Source: Bacillus bingmayongensis (lineage in GTDB: Bacteria > Bacillota > Bacilli > Bacillales > Bacillaceae_G). From it: DNA of 64,000 nt. The stretch spans positions 718,439 through 782,438 of the forward strand of contig NZ_JH921518.1 of NCBI RefSeq assembly GCF_000299035.1, written 5' to 3'. Of the stretch, positions 36,300-46,107 are shown piece by piece. The notes under the pieces are model-generated. The model worked only from the letters and a program-made list of their open reading frames with translations. It was not told where the DNA came from and did no database searches. The position numbers were made by a program, and so were the translations under genes. The number at the start of each line of letters is the position of its first letter. Position 1 is the first letter of the stretch.

Positions 36300-37385
36300 T
36301 GTCTCCACCACCTGTAAATATATTATTTATATGTATTAATATAGTAATGATATGGTAATATCTAGGTAGTACTACCAGTCCAACACCATTATTTTCTTTA
36401 CGTCTTCTGAGAAGCGTTCTATCGTGCTTCCGACTCCCTGTTTTAATTACCAAAGTTTTACTCAAAAATTTAATTCTAAAAAATTTCCAACTCTAAAATC
36501 CAACTTTGAAGCTATAACTCTAGGTGGTAAGCGAGGTAGGTGAAAACTCAAGAAGTTTTGCCCCTCACATGGCAACTAACGAGTTGGGAGCTAATTGGTT
36601 TTACTCCTCGGGGGTTATATTCAATAAATAAGATGTAGTTTACTCATTTGTACACTTTCTAAATATGGCCACTATCGAACGCATCTGTACCCCTATATGT
36701 TATAACATTACGTTATTATAATGTAATTTGATGTTGGGGAATGGGAAGCTGGTGAGCAGCTGATGAGGTGAGGTCGACACTCAAGCCTTTCCTATGCAAC
36801 CCTGACAGTACAAACTGTGCAACCAACTCCATAGCCCACCTGACCAGACAACACACAAGAGCAACTGTCAGAGAACACCATACATAAAATAAGCAAACAT
36901 ATGAGATAGATACTATATAGCGTCACGCTTGTTGGCATTACTACAGAGTATGACCATACAAGGCAAACAATACAGGTAGCTTATGAAATAGCTCACACAG
37001 CATACTACTGAGCACACGCCAGCAGGTAATGTATATAAGCTGGTAACTACCGAACACAGATTTAATGAGATCACCTCCATATTCGCTACTCACAAGGCAC
37101 ACTAACAGTAACAACCACTTGCCATCATCTCATACAACAATCAATAACAAATACCTTATGAGGTAGCGTACTCAATAAAACACTATGTATTATACTCTCC
37201 TGTTACCATCACACTAGATACTATGTAGCATACACCTACATGCAGTACACCAATGAGCTGGCACTCCTCAACCTTACATTATAAGGATCAGGTTACGCAT
37301 TCACTTATCAACTCAGCACACGAGCAGGCGTACTGTTAGGTACACACTCAAGAGTTGCGCTATATTGTCCGTACTCGCATACAAA
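36300..37385. other. AC-rich non-coding block of the accessory element
   Basis: More than 1 kb without ORF or ribosome binding site. Between about 36740 and 37380 the plus strand is rich in CACA, CACTC and CTCA words and poor in A and T runs, unlike the rest of the window. It contains one ACCT-AGGT inverted repeat (37152). Candidate roles: origin, resolution or packaging region, or decayed genes. Confidence 0.4.
37152..37165. repeat. TACCT-TATG-AGGTA inverted repeat
   Basis: Fourth member of the ACCT-AGGT series, inside the AC-rich block. Confidence 0.45.
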
Positions 37386-37440
37386 TAAAAAAGAAACACC
37401 GAGGCAGCAACTTAATTGTCACCTATCTCGTGTTCCTTTT
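37386..37440 (-). terminator. Terminator of the resolvase gene
   Basis: GGAACACGAG/CTCGGTGTTTC stem followed on the minus strand by TTTTTTATTTG; overlaps the last codons. Confidence 0.7.
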
Positions 37441-37994
37441 TGTAATTTTCTCTTATTAATCTCTTTATATAGCTTACCTTGAGATATCCCCACTTGACTA
37501 ACAATGTCCTTGATGGAATATTCCCCAGAGTCATACATCTGTAAAGCTACCCTTATTTTGTCATTATCGAGTTGAGGTCTACCCAGTTTAACTCCTCGTT
37601 TCTTTGCACTTGCCAGTCCTTCTTTTGTTCGTTCTGCTATTAAGTCCCTTTCAAGTTGGCTAATTACTGCCATCATAGAGAACATAGCTTTTCCAGTTGG
37701 CGTTGAAGTGTCCATATTTTCCTTTAGTGATACGAAAGTAACACCCATATTATTTAACTCCTCAACCGTTGTAAGGATATCAAGAGTGTTTCTTCCTAGT
37801 CTACTAATAGCTTCTACAATAACAGTATCACCTTCTCGTACTGTATCCATGAGCTGGGTTAGTCCTGCTCGGTCTTTTTTAGTTCCTGTATATTTCTCTT
37901 GGATTAATCTATCATAGCCATATTTATTGAGTGCTTCTAACTGTCTATCAAGTAACTGCTCATCAGTTGAAACCCTAGCATAAGCGATTCTCAT
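37419..37994 (-). CDS. Serine resolvase/invertase
   Basis: Site-specific serine recombinase of 191 residues. Catalytic N-terminal domain with Ser in AYARVSTDEQ, ISRLGRNT and MMAVISQLERDLIAERT, and a C-terminal helix-turn-helix (YSIKDIVSQVGISQGKLYKE). The ATG at 37994 has GGGAGAG upstream, yet the frame stays open into the truncated uvrX, so a fused product of 570 codons is formally possible. Repeats directly upstream (38025-38085) look like a res site. Typical of plasmids and transposons. Confidence 0.9.
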   Translation of the reverse strand: MRIAYARVSTDEQLLDRQLEALNKYGYDRLIQEKYTGTKKDRAGLTQLMDTVREGDTVIVEAISRLGRNTLDILTTVEELNNMGVTFVSLKENMDTSTPTGKAMFSMMAVISQLERDLIAERTKEGLASAKKRGVKLGRPQLDNDKIRVALQMYDSGEYSIKDIVSQVGISQGKLYKEINKRKLQKGTRDR

Positions 37995-38024
37995 CAGGTT
38001 TCTCTCCCTTACATTTATTGTACC

Positions 38025-38085
38025 TTTAATGTAACACGAGAGTATATTAACTGTAAAGGTTTTATGTAATAACTTTATGTAACAC
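38025..38085. repeat. Possible res site upstream of the resolvase gene
   Basis: Three direct copies of TTTA(A)TGTAA(C/T)A at 38025-38037, 38061-38072 and 38074-38085, next to the resolvase start; resolvases usually act at such repeats beside their own gene. Confidence 0.5.
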
Positions 38086-38127
38086 ACAAAAGGCTTAACA
38101 ATAAGGTTTGATTCCCTAGTTAAATGA

Positions 38128-39131
38128 TTACACTTATTTATCGTTAAATTAGTCGCTCGATTTAAGGTATGTGTTTTACAAATACCTCCGCCTCCTCCGT
38201 AACCTTTACTGTAGCCGACTGAAAAGTGGACGGTTTGAGCGAGTTTATTTTGTCTTCTCAATCGATAGCAAACTTCCTCGGTATGTTCTAATAAGATAAT
38301 CGGAAATTCATCTATCGTATAATCACGTAATAGTATTTGACTTTTAGCGATAGAAGTCGTAGCTGGAACGTATTTTTCAGCAATCCTACTTAAGTCAATT
38401 CCGTTTGCATGTAGATGAAGGTCCTCGCCTATCACACCGAATCTTTGCTTCAAATATTTAAGCGGATAATTTGCTAAATCACCGATTGTATAAATTCCTT
38501 TTCGGTTTAACTTCGTTTCTGTCTTATACGATATACCCCAAAATTTACTGAGTGGTCGAATGCTCCATAACTTCTCGGGTATATCGTCGTAAGTCCATTG
38601 CGTTATTCCATCTTGATTCTTCTTCGCTTCGATGTCCATTGCGACTTTACTCATTAACAAGTTCGGACCAATACCGATTGTGCATTCGATACGAGTACGG
38701 TCGTAAATCTCATGTTTAAGTTTCAACGCAAATTCATACGGGCTATCCGCAAATAAGTGTAAAGAAGCCGTCATACCCATAAAAAATTCGTCTATTGAAT
38801 ATTGGTGAAAGTCTTCTGGTGCTACGTATTGTATTGCTAGTTTCGTTATGTAATTCGAGCATTTAATATACGTATGCATGATTGGATTAACGATAAGTAT
38901 ATCTGGTCGTTTAGGTATTTCGTATAATCGAGCCATTTTCTTAACGCCCAATGCTTTTAGCGGAGGTGTCGCTGCTAGTATTATCGATCCACTTCGATTT
39001 ACACCACCCACTACGGCAAGTTTTGTATACCGTGGGTCTAATCCTCTTTTGATACAACTGACTGATGCGTAAAAGCTACGTAGATCAACGCATAATATAA
39101 TCCGATTAGGCAAAAGAGAATAATCATACAA
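38128..39131 (-). pseudogene. uvrX: uvrX, Y-family DNA polymerase, 3' truncated
   Basis: About 334 of some 415 expected residues remain. Palm and finger motifs are present: ILCVDLRSFYASVSC, YSIDEFFMG (catalytic acids), CTIGIGPNLLMSKVAMD, and VHFSVGYSKGYGGGGG. Similarity stops after TLNRATNLTINK, where the resolvase-upstream DNA begins, still in frame. TTG start at 39131 with AGGAG eight bases upstream (a GTG at 39140 is possible). Two SOS boxes precede it. The little-finger end needed for lesion bypass is lost, so activity is doubtful. Confidence 0.75.
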
Positions 39132-39152
39132 GGTAACCACTCCTAAACAACA

Positions 39153-39188
39153 GAACGTTCGTTCTTATTATATACGAACTTGTGTTCT
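39153..39188 (-). promoter_or_regulatory. Two LexA (DinR) boxes upstream of uvrX
   Basis: GAACGTTCGTTC (39153-39164) and CGAACTTGTGTTCT (39175-39188) both fit GAAC-N4-GTTC, the Bacillus SOS box. Confidence 0.85.
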
Positions 39189-39365
39189 TTTAAAAGTATT
39201 TTTTAAGAAAATATTGGTTAAAAGTAATTCCCAATACTACATAAAATTAAGATTATTATCACTTAATTTAATTTTTATAAATCACATGGAAATATTTACT
39301 TTAATTTTAAAACGTTATATTCTTATATCCGGCCATTATGTATTATTTAAAAAGGGGTTGAATTT

Positions 39366-40277
39366 TTGATTAAAACTAGAACTGTTATATTAGTTGTCTT
39401 TATAGCTATAATTTTTTGTTTATCTCTTGGTGCTATATTTGGTGATAAATCGTCATCGAATACAAAAACATCTAATAAAGCTAACGATGCTACATCTGAA
39501 ACTAAGAAGGTCATGCTATACGCACAATTAGATAAGTTAGATTATAATAAGGAGACAAATAAAATTAATTTATCCCTAACTACTAATATCCCTGATTCTA
39601 CAAGTGCAACTATAAAAGTGTACAGCTCCCAAAAATCAGAGAACTACGATTATACCGCTATAAGTAGTGAGATACTTAAAGATGGTAAATTACAGGCAAC
39701 TCTTTCTCCGTCCTTTCCTGTCAAAAACGGACAATATTATGTGAAGATAACTATTGATGTTTCAAATGGGGAGTACACTTCTTCAAACAAACATCTTATT
39801 GATACACTTGGAAGTGGTTATAAGATAGAAGAACAGTACAGTGGTAGTACTTTAGTAAAAGTTCGTAATACGTCTTATGACAGATATACACTTGATATTG
39901 ACACAAAAAATATACTATCCATTGAAAATGGCTTTTCTGAGCAAGAATACCAACAAGAACTAGATAAAAGAATAAAAGAGCGTGAACAACGAGAGCAACA
40001 AGAAATACAACAATCTAAGCAAACCGAAGTTCACACTACTACCGTTGATGCAAATAGTAATGGCGAAGCTTGGCTGAAATTATCCAAGTCAGAGAAACAA
40101 GCATTAACAAATCGTTTACTTAACAATTGGAAAAATAATGGATATACTGTTACAGCAGATGCTGATTGGTTTATTGACGCTTTAGATGCTTTCTATGGTA
40201 CTCCACAAACAAATATAAACACCATCGCGGATGCTATGACTCTATCTGGTGTCGCTGGTGGAGTAGTGAAAAAATAA
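39366..40277 (+). CDS. Hypothetical membrane-anchored protein of the accessory element
   Basis: 303 residues. One N-terminal transmembrane helix or signal (TVILVVFIAIIFCLSLGAIF), a Ser/Asn/Lys-rich linker, a beta-rich domain (residues 55-195), a Gln/Glu-rich segment (REQREQQEIQQSKQ) and a helical C-terminal domain (WLKLSKSEKQALTNRLL, WFIDALDAFY). TTG start at 39366 with AAGGGG upstream. No family recognised with confidence; the C-terminal domain may be a small bacterial domain of exported proteins. Confidence 0.65.
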   Translation: MIKTRTVILVVFIAIIFCLSLGAIFGDKSSSNTKTSNKANDATSETKKVMLYAQLDKLDYNKETNKINLSLTTNIPDSTSATIKVYSSQKSENYDYTAISSEILKDGKLQATLSPSFPVKNGQYYVKITIDVSNGEYTSSNKHLIDTLGSGYKIEEQYSGSTLVKVRNTSYDRYTLDIDTKNILSIENGFSEQEYQQELDKRIKEREQREQQEIQQSKQTEVHTTTVDANSNGEAWLKLSKSEKQALTNRLLNNWKNNGYTVTADADWFIDALDAFYGTPQTNINTIADAMTLSGVAGGVVKK

Positions 40278-40282
40278 AAAAA

Positions 40283-40310
40283 TCGACCGCCTATTACGGG
40301 CGGTCTTTTC
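40283..40310 (+). terminator. Terminator after the hypothetical membrane protein gene
   Basis: GACCGCC/GGCGGTC stem followed by TTTTCT. Confidence 0.8.
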
Positions 40311-40319
40311 TACGTATTA

Positions 40320-40532
40320 TTAACGCACATTCACATACTTATCACTAGCCTTAATAGGGAATGTTTTCCCTTTCGAATTGTGTACGCGGTATTGCGGTGA
40401 GCCGTTTACATCAACTTTAGCGTCAATGGCAAAGCCGAGTCCTGTGTCAACTGTACCGGCTACGTACGACTTATTCCACGTAGCTTTCGTGTAGAAATTT
40501 AGGTCTTTTACTTTCGATGGGATAACGTTCAT
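40320..40532 (-). pseudogene. Phage endolysin C-terminal (SH3-like) remnant
   Basis: 70 codons with NFYTKATWNKSYVAGTVDTG, QYRVHNSKGKTFPIKAS and DKYVNVR, the repeat-type cell-wall binding end of Bacillus phage amidases. The catalytic domain is missing and there is no ribosome binding site before the first ATG, so this is a truncated relic. It indicates that phage DNA contributed to this region. Confidence 0.7.
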
Positions 40533-41000
40533 TTTAAAGCTATTTTCCCTAGAGAATTAACAGCGAAATTGAGTACGTATATCCGATGTAATACAAATAC
40601 CTCCTAAACGACTTACATATCGTAAAATATAGAGTGTTATCTCGTAAATTAGACCCGAAGTTTTAAATTTTGCACGGATTTTCAGTCGCATGGCGAACCA
40701 AAATCTCGAAAACCTCCCCCCGCCCCTAAATAAAAAAGCCGGTATTATGTTGGGAAGTCGATATTTTAATTCCTTCTATATAGGAGTAATTTTCATTAAA
40801 CCCATAACCATTCCCCTTTTTAATATTCTTATAGAATATTTCACCATGAATAACTCACTGAAAAGAAGAATAATTTTTCCTACTTGTGTTCGAGATTCAT
40901 TTAAAATCCTCTCTCTTCATCGTTTCCTATAAGGAAAAACAATATAGTTTAACGAAAATAAAAACCCTATTTTTGACAAACTATCAAAAACAGGGTTTTC
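40533..41000. other. Non-coding stretch at the right side of the accessory region
   Basis: Holds a C-run CCTCCCCCCGCCCC at 40713-40726 that is very unusual here, and a minus-strand GTATTTGT stretch preceded by TTTAGGAGG. An ORF at 40690-40932 has no ribosome binding site. It may be the junction between phage relic and chromosome. Confidence 0.35.
40958..41000 (-). terminator. Terminator of the 61-residue membrane protein gene
   Basis: AAAACCCTATTTTTGA/TCAAAAACAGGGTTTT stem, T-rich on the minus strand. Confidence 0.85.
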
Positions 41001-41014
41001 ATCCTATACTCTAT

Positions 41015-41200
41015 TTATAATTTCTTAATCACCAATACAATCAACACAATAATTCCCACAAACATCACCGCTAAACAGCCAATCAGTTTATAAAAACCTC
41101 TCTTTGTGAGCGTATTATCTTTCGTAATATCTTTACGAACAAAGAAATACATAAATAGAATTAAAATAATACTTATACCAAACGCATAAAAAAACTGCAT
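41015..41200 (-). CDS. Small membrane protein, two helices
   Basis: 61 residues: helix FYAFGISIILILFMYFF, a charged loop with KDITKDNTLTKRG, and helix LIGCLAVMFVGIIVLIVLV ending KKL. AAGGAG six bases before the ATG, and its own terminator. Function unknown. Confidence 0.75.
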   Translation of the reverse strand: MQFFYAFGISIILILFMYFFVRKDITKDNTLTKRGFYKLIGCLAVMFVGIIVLIVLVIKKL

Positions 41201-41246
41201 TTTTTCTCCTTCCTATATGTAAGACTTATTCTTCATTATTTCCCGT

Positions 41247-41720
41247 TTAGAACCACTTTACTTGCATATTTCTTTTTTGTAAAAATTCACGGATTTGCTC
41301 CACTTCTCTCCCGTTATAGTGCTTCTCTAAAAACATTTGAAATTGATCTTTTATTTTAAAAATTGGATTGTACGTAATCAAAATTCCTTTACACCTGATT
41401 ATTTCTTCTATCTCCTCTATTTTCCGCTGCTCCTCTGACCAATTTTCCTTGATACATCTCACTTCAATTTTTTCATTTGCATTTGTATAAAATACAAATT
41501 TAAAACCAAGCCTATTTGATTTTACATGCTTATAGTCATCATACACTTCTACTTGTTCAATCTCTCCCCAACAAACCCTTTTAGCACTTCCCCAAAATGG
41601 ATCCTCGATAACTTCTTTATTACTTACACTAGAATAGTAGAAAAAAAGCAAGTAAATGAGCACCCAAGAGAATATACAACATAAACCATAGTATGTAAAT
41701 AAAAGATAACAATGCAACAC
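41247..41720 (-). CDS. Hypothetical membrane-associated protein, start uncertain
   Basis: About 157 residues: N-terminal hydrophobic segment (GLCCIFSWVLIYLLFFYY) followed by a soluble domain (AKRVCWGEIEQVEVYDDYKH, GFKFVFYTNANEKIEVRCI) that may be PH-like. No clear ribosome binding site precedes the GTG at 41720, so the 5' end may be truncated or the start internal. Repeat A3 lies just upstream. Confidence 0.5.
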   Translation of the reverse strand: MLHCYLLFTYYGLCCIFSWVLIYLLFFYYSSVSNKEVIEDPFWGSAKRVCWGEIEQVEVYDDYKHVKSNRLGFKFVFYTNANEKIEVRCIKENWSEEQRKIEEIEEIIRCKGILITYNPIFKIKDQFQMFLEKHYNGREVEQIREFLQKRNMQVKWF

Positions 41721-41787
41721 TTACTTCTTGTTGCCTGTCGTCCACAATTGGATGAAGTGAATTCACATAACTAATCTTACTTGACAT

Positions 41788-42059
41788 AAAGTGAAACTTT
41801 AATCAGTGGGGGTTTTCTCCATCCCCACTGATTATTAGCCCTCACCAATCGGGCTTTTACGGGCAGTTTATCTCCCACCTAACTTCTTTAGAAAAGCGGA
41901 AGCGGCTCGCTCAGAATCGCAGGACGTTGGAGCACCCGACAGAGAGGCGCTTTTTGCCTCGTCCGAGGGGGCGAAACGACCGGAGATTCTAGCTGCTAGA
42001 GCTGGACAATGCTTTCGCCGAATTTTGAGGTGGGAGTATTACTGCCCACAAATAGCCGG
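41788..42059 (+). repeat. Repeat family A, copy 3, with nested insertion
   Basis: Standard left part (AAAGTGAAACTTTAATCAG, then CACCAATCGGGCTTTTACGG) and standard right end (ACTGCCCACAAATAGC). About 130 bp of GC-rich DNA (41891-42020) split it in the loop between CCCACCT and AGGTGGG. Confidence 0.75.
41891..42020. mobile_element. GC-rich insert nested in repeat A3
   Basis: Begins GAAAAGCGGAAGCGGCTCGC, contains GTTGGAGCACCCGACAGAG and GCCTCGTCCGAGGGGGCG, ends near GCTTTCGCC. Much higher GC than its surroundings, no ORF. It looks like another small dispersed element of the B. cereus group inserted into the repeat. Confidence 0.5.
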
Positions 42060-42151
42060 ATAAATAGAACAAAACCGAATATCGATAGAATCATAGAAAA
42101 CACTATTGGCCCAATAACACTAACATTTTCATTATCCGTTTTCTTTTTCAT
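41996..42151 (-). CDS. Small membrane protein with repeat-derived C-terminus
   Basis: 51 residues: charged start MKKKTDNENVSVIG, one helix (IVFSMILSIFGFVLFIRL), then a tail GSNTPTSKFGESIVQL encoded by repeat A3 and its insert. ATG at 42151 with AGGGGCGATAAA before it. The original C-terminus was probably replaced when the repeat inserted. Confidence 0.5.
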   Translation of the reverse strand: MKKKTDNENVSVIGPIVFSMILSIFGFVLFIRLFVGSNTPTSKFGESIVQL

Positions 42152-42435
42152 TTTATCGCCCCTAATTTCCATTTTATAACATTTATTTAATGGAATGTGC
42201 AAATTTTAGAAATCTATATATCCTATAACTTCATTCTAAAACGTTTTCTGATTTAAAGATTAACTAACAATACAAATGATTTAGATAAAAACAATTCAAT
42301 ATTCGCCATTTTATAGCACTTTTTCTCATCTTTTTGACTACAATGACTATTTTTATAACCAAAGTGGAAAAGTATAACGAATGAAAACAACCAAAATATT
42401 CGATTTCTTTTTTATTCCTGCATCTATATAATTTG

Positions 42436-42545
42436 CTACTCTGAAAAACAGAAGCTCACCTGCACTCATGTCCACTTGGTTTGGGGCTGAAAAAAGATCT
42501 AACAGGCGGATTCCCTCTCCCCTCTAGAGAAAAAATTTTATGTCT
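42436..42545 (+). repeat. Shortened copy of repeat family B
   Basis: Keeps GAAAAACAGAAGCTCACC, CTGCACTCATG and the pyrimidine-rich CCCTCTCCCC end; the left arm is missing. Confidence 0.5.
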
Positions 42546-42849
42546 TTTTCCATCGAAAGCTTTCGTTATATTAATCCTTCTCAAATTAGAAAAATTAGTA
42601 TAGCTATATGCACTTTATTTTTTGTACATATACAAATTCTCTTCCTATTTGTATGAAATGAGCTATCTTTTTCAAGCTATTTTTAGCTATATTTGCAAAA
42701 ACTAACGATTTATAAGCCGTTTTCAAATCATAATCATCACTTACAAGCAAATTCTTCTTTTTCTCTTTCAATATTTAACACTATTGAAATAAAGTTTACG
42801 ATAAATTCATAATTTTTTATTTTTTATACTATATTCTGTTATATTGTTG

Positions 42850-42875
42850 TATAATATTCTTGAAAGCGCTTATTA
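42850..42875 (+). promoter_or_regulatory. Possible cre (CcpA) site next to a -10-like TATAAT
   Basis: TATAAT at 42850-42855 followed by TTGAAAGCGCTTATTA, close to the cre consensus (TGNAANCGNNNNCA) except at its last bases. It is 345 bp before odhA. odhAB of bacilli is under catabolite repression, which supports but does not prove it. Confidence 0.35.
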
Positions 42876-43219
42876 TTTTAATATACATAAATCAAAAGAT
42901 GTTTGACGAAACATTCTTACAATTCATCTTATAGTTTTATCCGGAAGATTTTGTTTCAACCGCGGATGTATCAGATGGAATCACCTATTTTTCCTTAAAA
43001 TTCCTTTATAACATGAAAGATTAACTTGGGTGATAAGTAATTGTGAATGTTTTTTTACAAAACGGATAAGTAATAACATTTGGTATTATGTAAATTATTG
43101 TAATAACATAAGAATAAAGATAACATTTACATTCATTACTGGTTCATCAATTATGAAAAGAGTGAAATGCATCCTTTTCACATGAAAAAAGGAATATATG
43201 CATTGGGAGGTTTAAACAA

Positions 43220-46087
43220 ATGACGAGGAAGAATACAACGACAAACCCTTGGGCCAAATTCCATGGTCCGAACCTTGGCTATGTTATTGAACAGTATGAT
43301 CGTTACGTGACTAATGAAGGTTCTGTTGATCCGGAATTACAAGAGCTTTTTGAAACTTTTGGAGCTCCTACATTCCAAGCTGATGTCGTAACAGGGGACA
43401 ACAAAGAAACAAATTTTTCTCCTCAAGGTACAGAAAACATTGAAAAAATTCTTAAAGTAGTGCAAGTTGTAGAAAGTATCCGTTCGTTCGGGCATCTATC
43501 TGCTCATATTAATCCGATGGAAGATCCTACTGATGGACAATCCCTTATTCATACAACAATGCAGGACTTGAACGATGAAGATTTGAAAGCGATTCCAGCA
43601 AAAACAGTATGGCCAGATGCACCAAATGGTATTCACACAGCTCTTGATGTAATTAATAGATTAAAAGATGTTTATACAAAATCTTTAGCCTATGAATTTT
43701 CTCATATACAAGATAGTGAAGAACGTAAGTGGTTGCATCAAATGGTGGAATCAAATTCATTGCGTCAACCATTACCAAACAAAAAACGAACTGCTCTCTT
43801 AAAACGTTTAACAGCGGTTGAAGGTTTCGAGCAATTTTTGCATAAAACGTTTGTAGGTCAAAAACGTTTCTCTATAGAAGGCGTTGATATGCTTGTACCT
43901 GTACTGGATGAAATTATTTCAGAAGGTGCTAAGGGCGGCGTAAGTGACGTGATGATCGGTATGGCTCACCGCGGACGTCTTAGCGTACTTGCTCATGTAT
44001 TAGAAAAACCATATAGTCATATGTTTGCTGAATTTAAACATGCAACTATAGAAGGTGCGAATAGTAATGCTGGCTGGACTGGCGATGTGAAATACCATTT
44101 AGGTAGAGAACAAGTTGTCGGATCTGAAGAAGCTAGCACACGCGTTACATTAGCAAATAACCCGAGTCACCTTGAGTTTGTTAACCCTGTTGTTGAAGGT
44201 TATGCACGTGCAGCTCAAGAAAATCGTAAAAAAGCTGGTTATCCTGAACAAGACATTTCGAAATCATTCGTAATTTTAGTTCATGGTGACGCTGCATTTC
44301 CTGGGCAAGGTATTGTATCTGAAACATTAAACTTAAGCAGATTGAATGCATACCAAACAGGTGGAACAATTCATATTATTGCAAATAACTCAGTTGGCTT
44401 TACAACAGATAGTTACGATTCTCGTTCTACAAAGTATTCAAGTGACCTTGCAAAAGGCTTTGACATTCCAATCGTCCATGTAAATGCTGACGATCCAGAA
44501 GCTTGTCTTGCTGCTGCTAACCTTGCAATTCAATATCGTATGCTGTTCAAAAAAGACTTCTTAATCGATTTAATCGGTTACCGTCGTTACGGACATAACG
44601 AAATGGATGATCCTGCTGTTACGCAACCACAAGTTTATAAGAAAATTAAAAAGCACCCTACTGTTAGAGCAATCTATGCAGAGCAACTGCAAGCTGAAGG
44701 TGTTTTAAATGCTGAAGAAGTTGAAACAATTACACAGTTTACACAAGAGCAATTAAAAGCTGAGTATGCAGAAGTACCACCTGCTGATACGAGCGAAGCT
44801 GCAATACACGTGAAAGTTCCAGACGTAGTTGCAAGAGGTATTCAGCCAATCGATACTGGTCTTCCGCTTGAAACACTTCGCGCAATTAACGAAGGGCTTT
44901 TATCTTGGCCAGAAGGCTTTAACGTATACCCTAAAGTGAAGAAAATTCTTGAGCGCCGTAAAGATGCTCTTGAAGAGAACGGTAAAATTGAATGGGCACT
45001 TGCTGAATCTTTAGCATTCGCTTCTATTTTACAAGAAGGTACGCCAATTCGTTTAACTGGTCAAGATTCACAGCGTGGTACGTTTGCACACCGTCATATC
45101 GTACTGCATGATACAGAAACAAATGAAACATATTCACCATTGCACCGCTTGCCAGATACACGTGCATCTTTCTCAGTTCATAACAGTCCGCTGTCTGAAG
45201 CTGCTGTTGTCGGTTATGAATACGGTTATAACGTGTTCGCTCCAGAAACTCTTGTTATGTGGGAAGCGCAATATGGTGATTTCTCAAATACTGCACAAGC
45301 ATTATTTGACCAATATGTTTCAGCTGGAAGAGCAAAATGGGGACAAAAATCTGGTCTAGTTCTTCTCTTACCTCATGGTTATGAAGGGCAAGGACCAGAG
45401 CACTCTAGCGCACGTCCAGAACGTTTCTTGCAACTTGCTGCAGAAAATAACTGGACTGTTGCAAACTTAACAAGTGCGGCACAATATTTCCATATCTTGC
45501 GTCGTCAAGCGTCAATCCTTGGTACAGAAGCTGTTCGTCCATTAGTAATCATGACACCCAAAAGCTTACTGCGTCACCCACTTACAGCTTCATCGGGTAG
45601 CCAATTAAGTGAAGGACGCTTCCAACCTGCGTTAGAACAAGAAAACCTTGGCACAAAACCAACCAAAGTAAAACGTCTTGTTTTAACAACTGGTAAAATG
45701 GCAATTGATTTAGCAGCAGAGATTGAGTCTGGTAAACATGAGTACAATTTAGATGAAGTTCATATTGTTCGTATTGAGCAATTGTACCCATTCCCTGCTG
45801 AAAAAGTTCAATCTATTATGAAACGCTTTAAAAACTTAGAAGAAATCATTTGGGTACAAGAAGAACCACGAAACATGGGTGCATGGCATTACATGGCTCC
45901 AATTCTGTTTGAACTTGCTGGAGATAAAGTAAAAACAGGTTATATTGGACGCCCAGACCGTTCAAGCCCTTCAGGCGGCGATCCACATGCGCACCGTGCA
46001 GAACAAGAACTTATCGTTGCACACGCATTAGATACAAAGTATAACTTTCGACAAGATAAACAAGAAATAGAAGTTTTTAGCAACTAA
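43220..46087 (+). CDS. odhA: 2-oxoglutarate dehydrogenase E1 component
   Basis: Thiamine-diphosphate enzyme of the TCA cycle, decarboxylating 2-oxoglutarate and passing succinyl to E2. 955 residues, typical Bacillus length. Visible motifs: N-terminal [35 protein letters not shown], the active-site [35 protein letters not shown] and the C-terminal [26 protein letters not shown] nine bases before the ATG. odhB follows after a 155-bp gap that holds a strong hairpin. Confidence 0.95.
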   Translation: MTRKNTTTNPWAKFHGPNLGYVIEQYDRYVTNEGSVDPELQELFETFGAPTFQADVVTGDNKETNFSPQGTENIEKILKVVQVVESIRSFGHLSAHINPMEDPTDGQSLIHTTMQDLNDEDLKAIPAKTVWPDAPNGIHTALDVINRLKDVYTKSLAYEFSHIQDSEERKWLHQMVESNSLRQPLPNKKRTALLKRLTAVEGFEQFLHKTFVGQKRFSIEGVDMLVPVLDEIISEGAKGGVSDVMIGMAHRGRLSVLAHVLEKPYSHMFAEFKHATIEGANSNAGWTGDVKYHLGREQVVGSEEASTRVTLANNPSHLEFVNPVVEGYARAAQENRKKAGYPEQDISKSFVILVHGDAAFPGQGIVSETLNLSRLNAYQTGGTIHIIANNSVGFTTDSYDSRSTKYSSDLAKGFDIPIVHVNADDPEACLAAANLAIQYRMLFKKDFLIDLIGYRRYGHNEMDDPAVTQPQVYKKIKKHPTVRAIYAEQLQAEGVLNAEEVETITQFTQEQLKAEYAEVPPADTSEAAIHVKVPDVVARGIQPIDTGLPLETLRAINEGLLSWPEGFNVYPKVKKILERRKDALEENGKIEWALAESLAFASILQEGTPIRLTGQDSQRGTFAHRHIVLHDTETNETYSPLHRLPDTRASFSVHNSPLSEAAVVGYEYGYNVFAPETLVMWEAQYGDFSNTAQALFDQYVSAGRAKWGQKSGLVLLLPHGYEGQGPEHSSARPERFLQLAAENNWTVANLTSAAQYFHILRRQASILGTEAVRPLVIMTPKSLLRHPLTASSGSQLSEGRFQPALEQENLGTKPTKVKRLVLTTGKMAIDLAAEIESGKHEYNLDEVHIVRIEQLYPFPAEKVQSIMKRFKNLEEIIWVQEEPRNMGAWHYMAPILFELAGDKVKTGYIGRPDRSSPSGGDPHAHRAEQELIVAHALDTKYNFRQDKQEIEVFSN

Positions 46088-46107
46088 CAACGAAAGTGAT
46101 GTGCTCT

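Larger units (their letters stand above)
42152..43219. other. Long intergenic region upstream of odhA
   Basis: About 1.07 kb, very A/T-rich. Contains a shortened repeat B copy (42436-42545), a possible cre site (42861) and, nearer the gene, the odhA promoter, which I cannot pin down. No credible ORF. Confidence 0.5.

Noticed and set aside
36259-36465. 68-codon open frame upstream of the BRO-type gene
   Set aside because: It runs over the antirepressor ribosome binding site, has no start signal and a composition like non-coding DNA.
40690-40932. 80-codon open frame on the plus strand
   Set aside because: No ribosome binding site; the start lies in the C-run and the rest is unrelated to known proteins.
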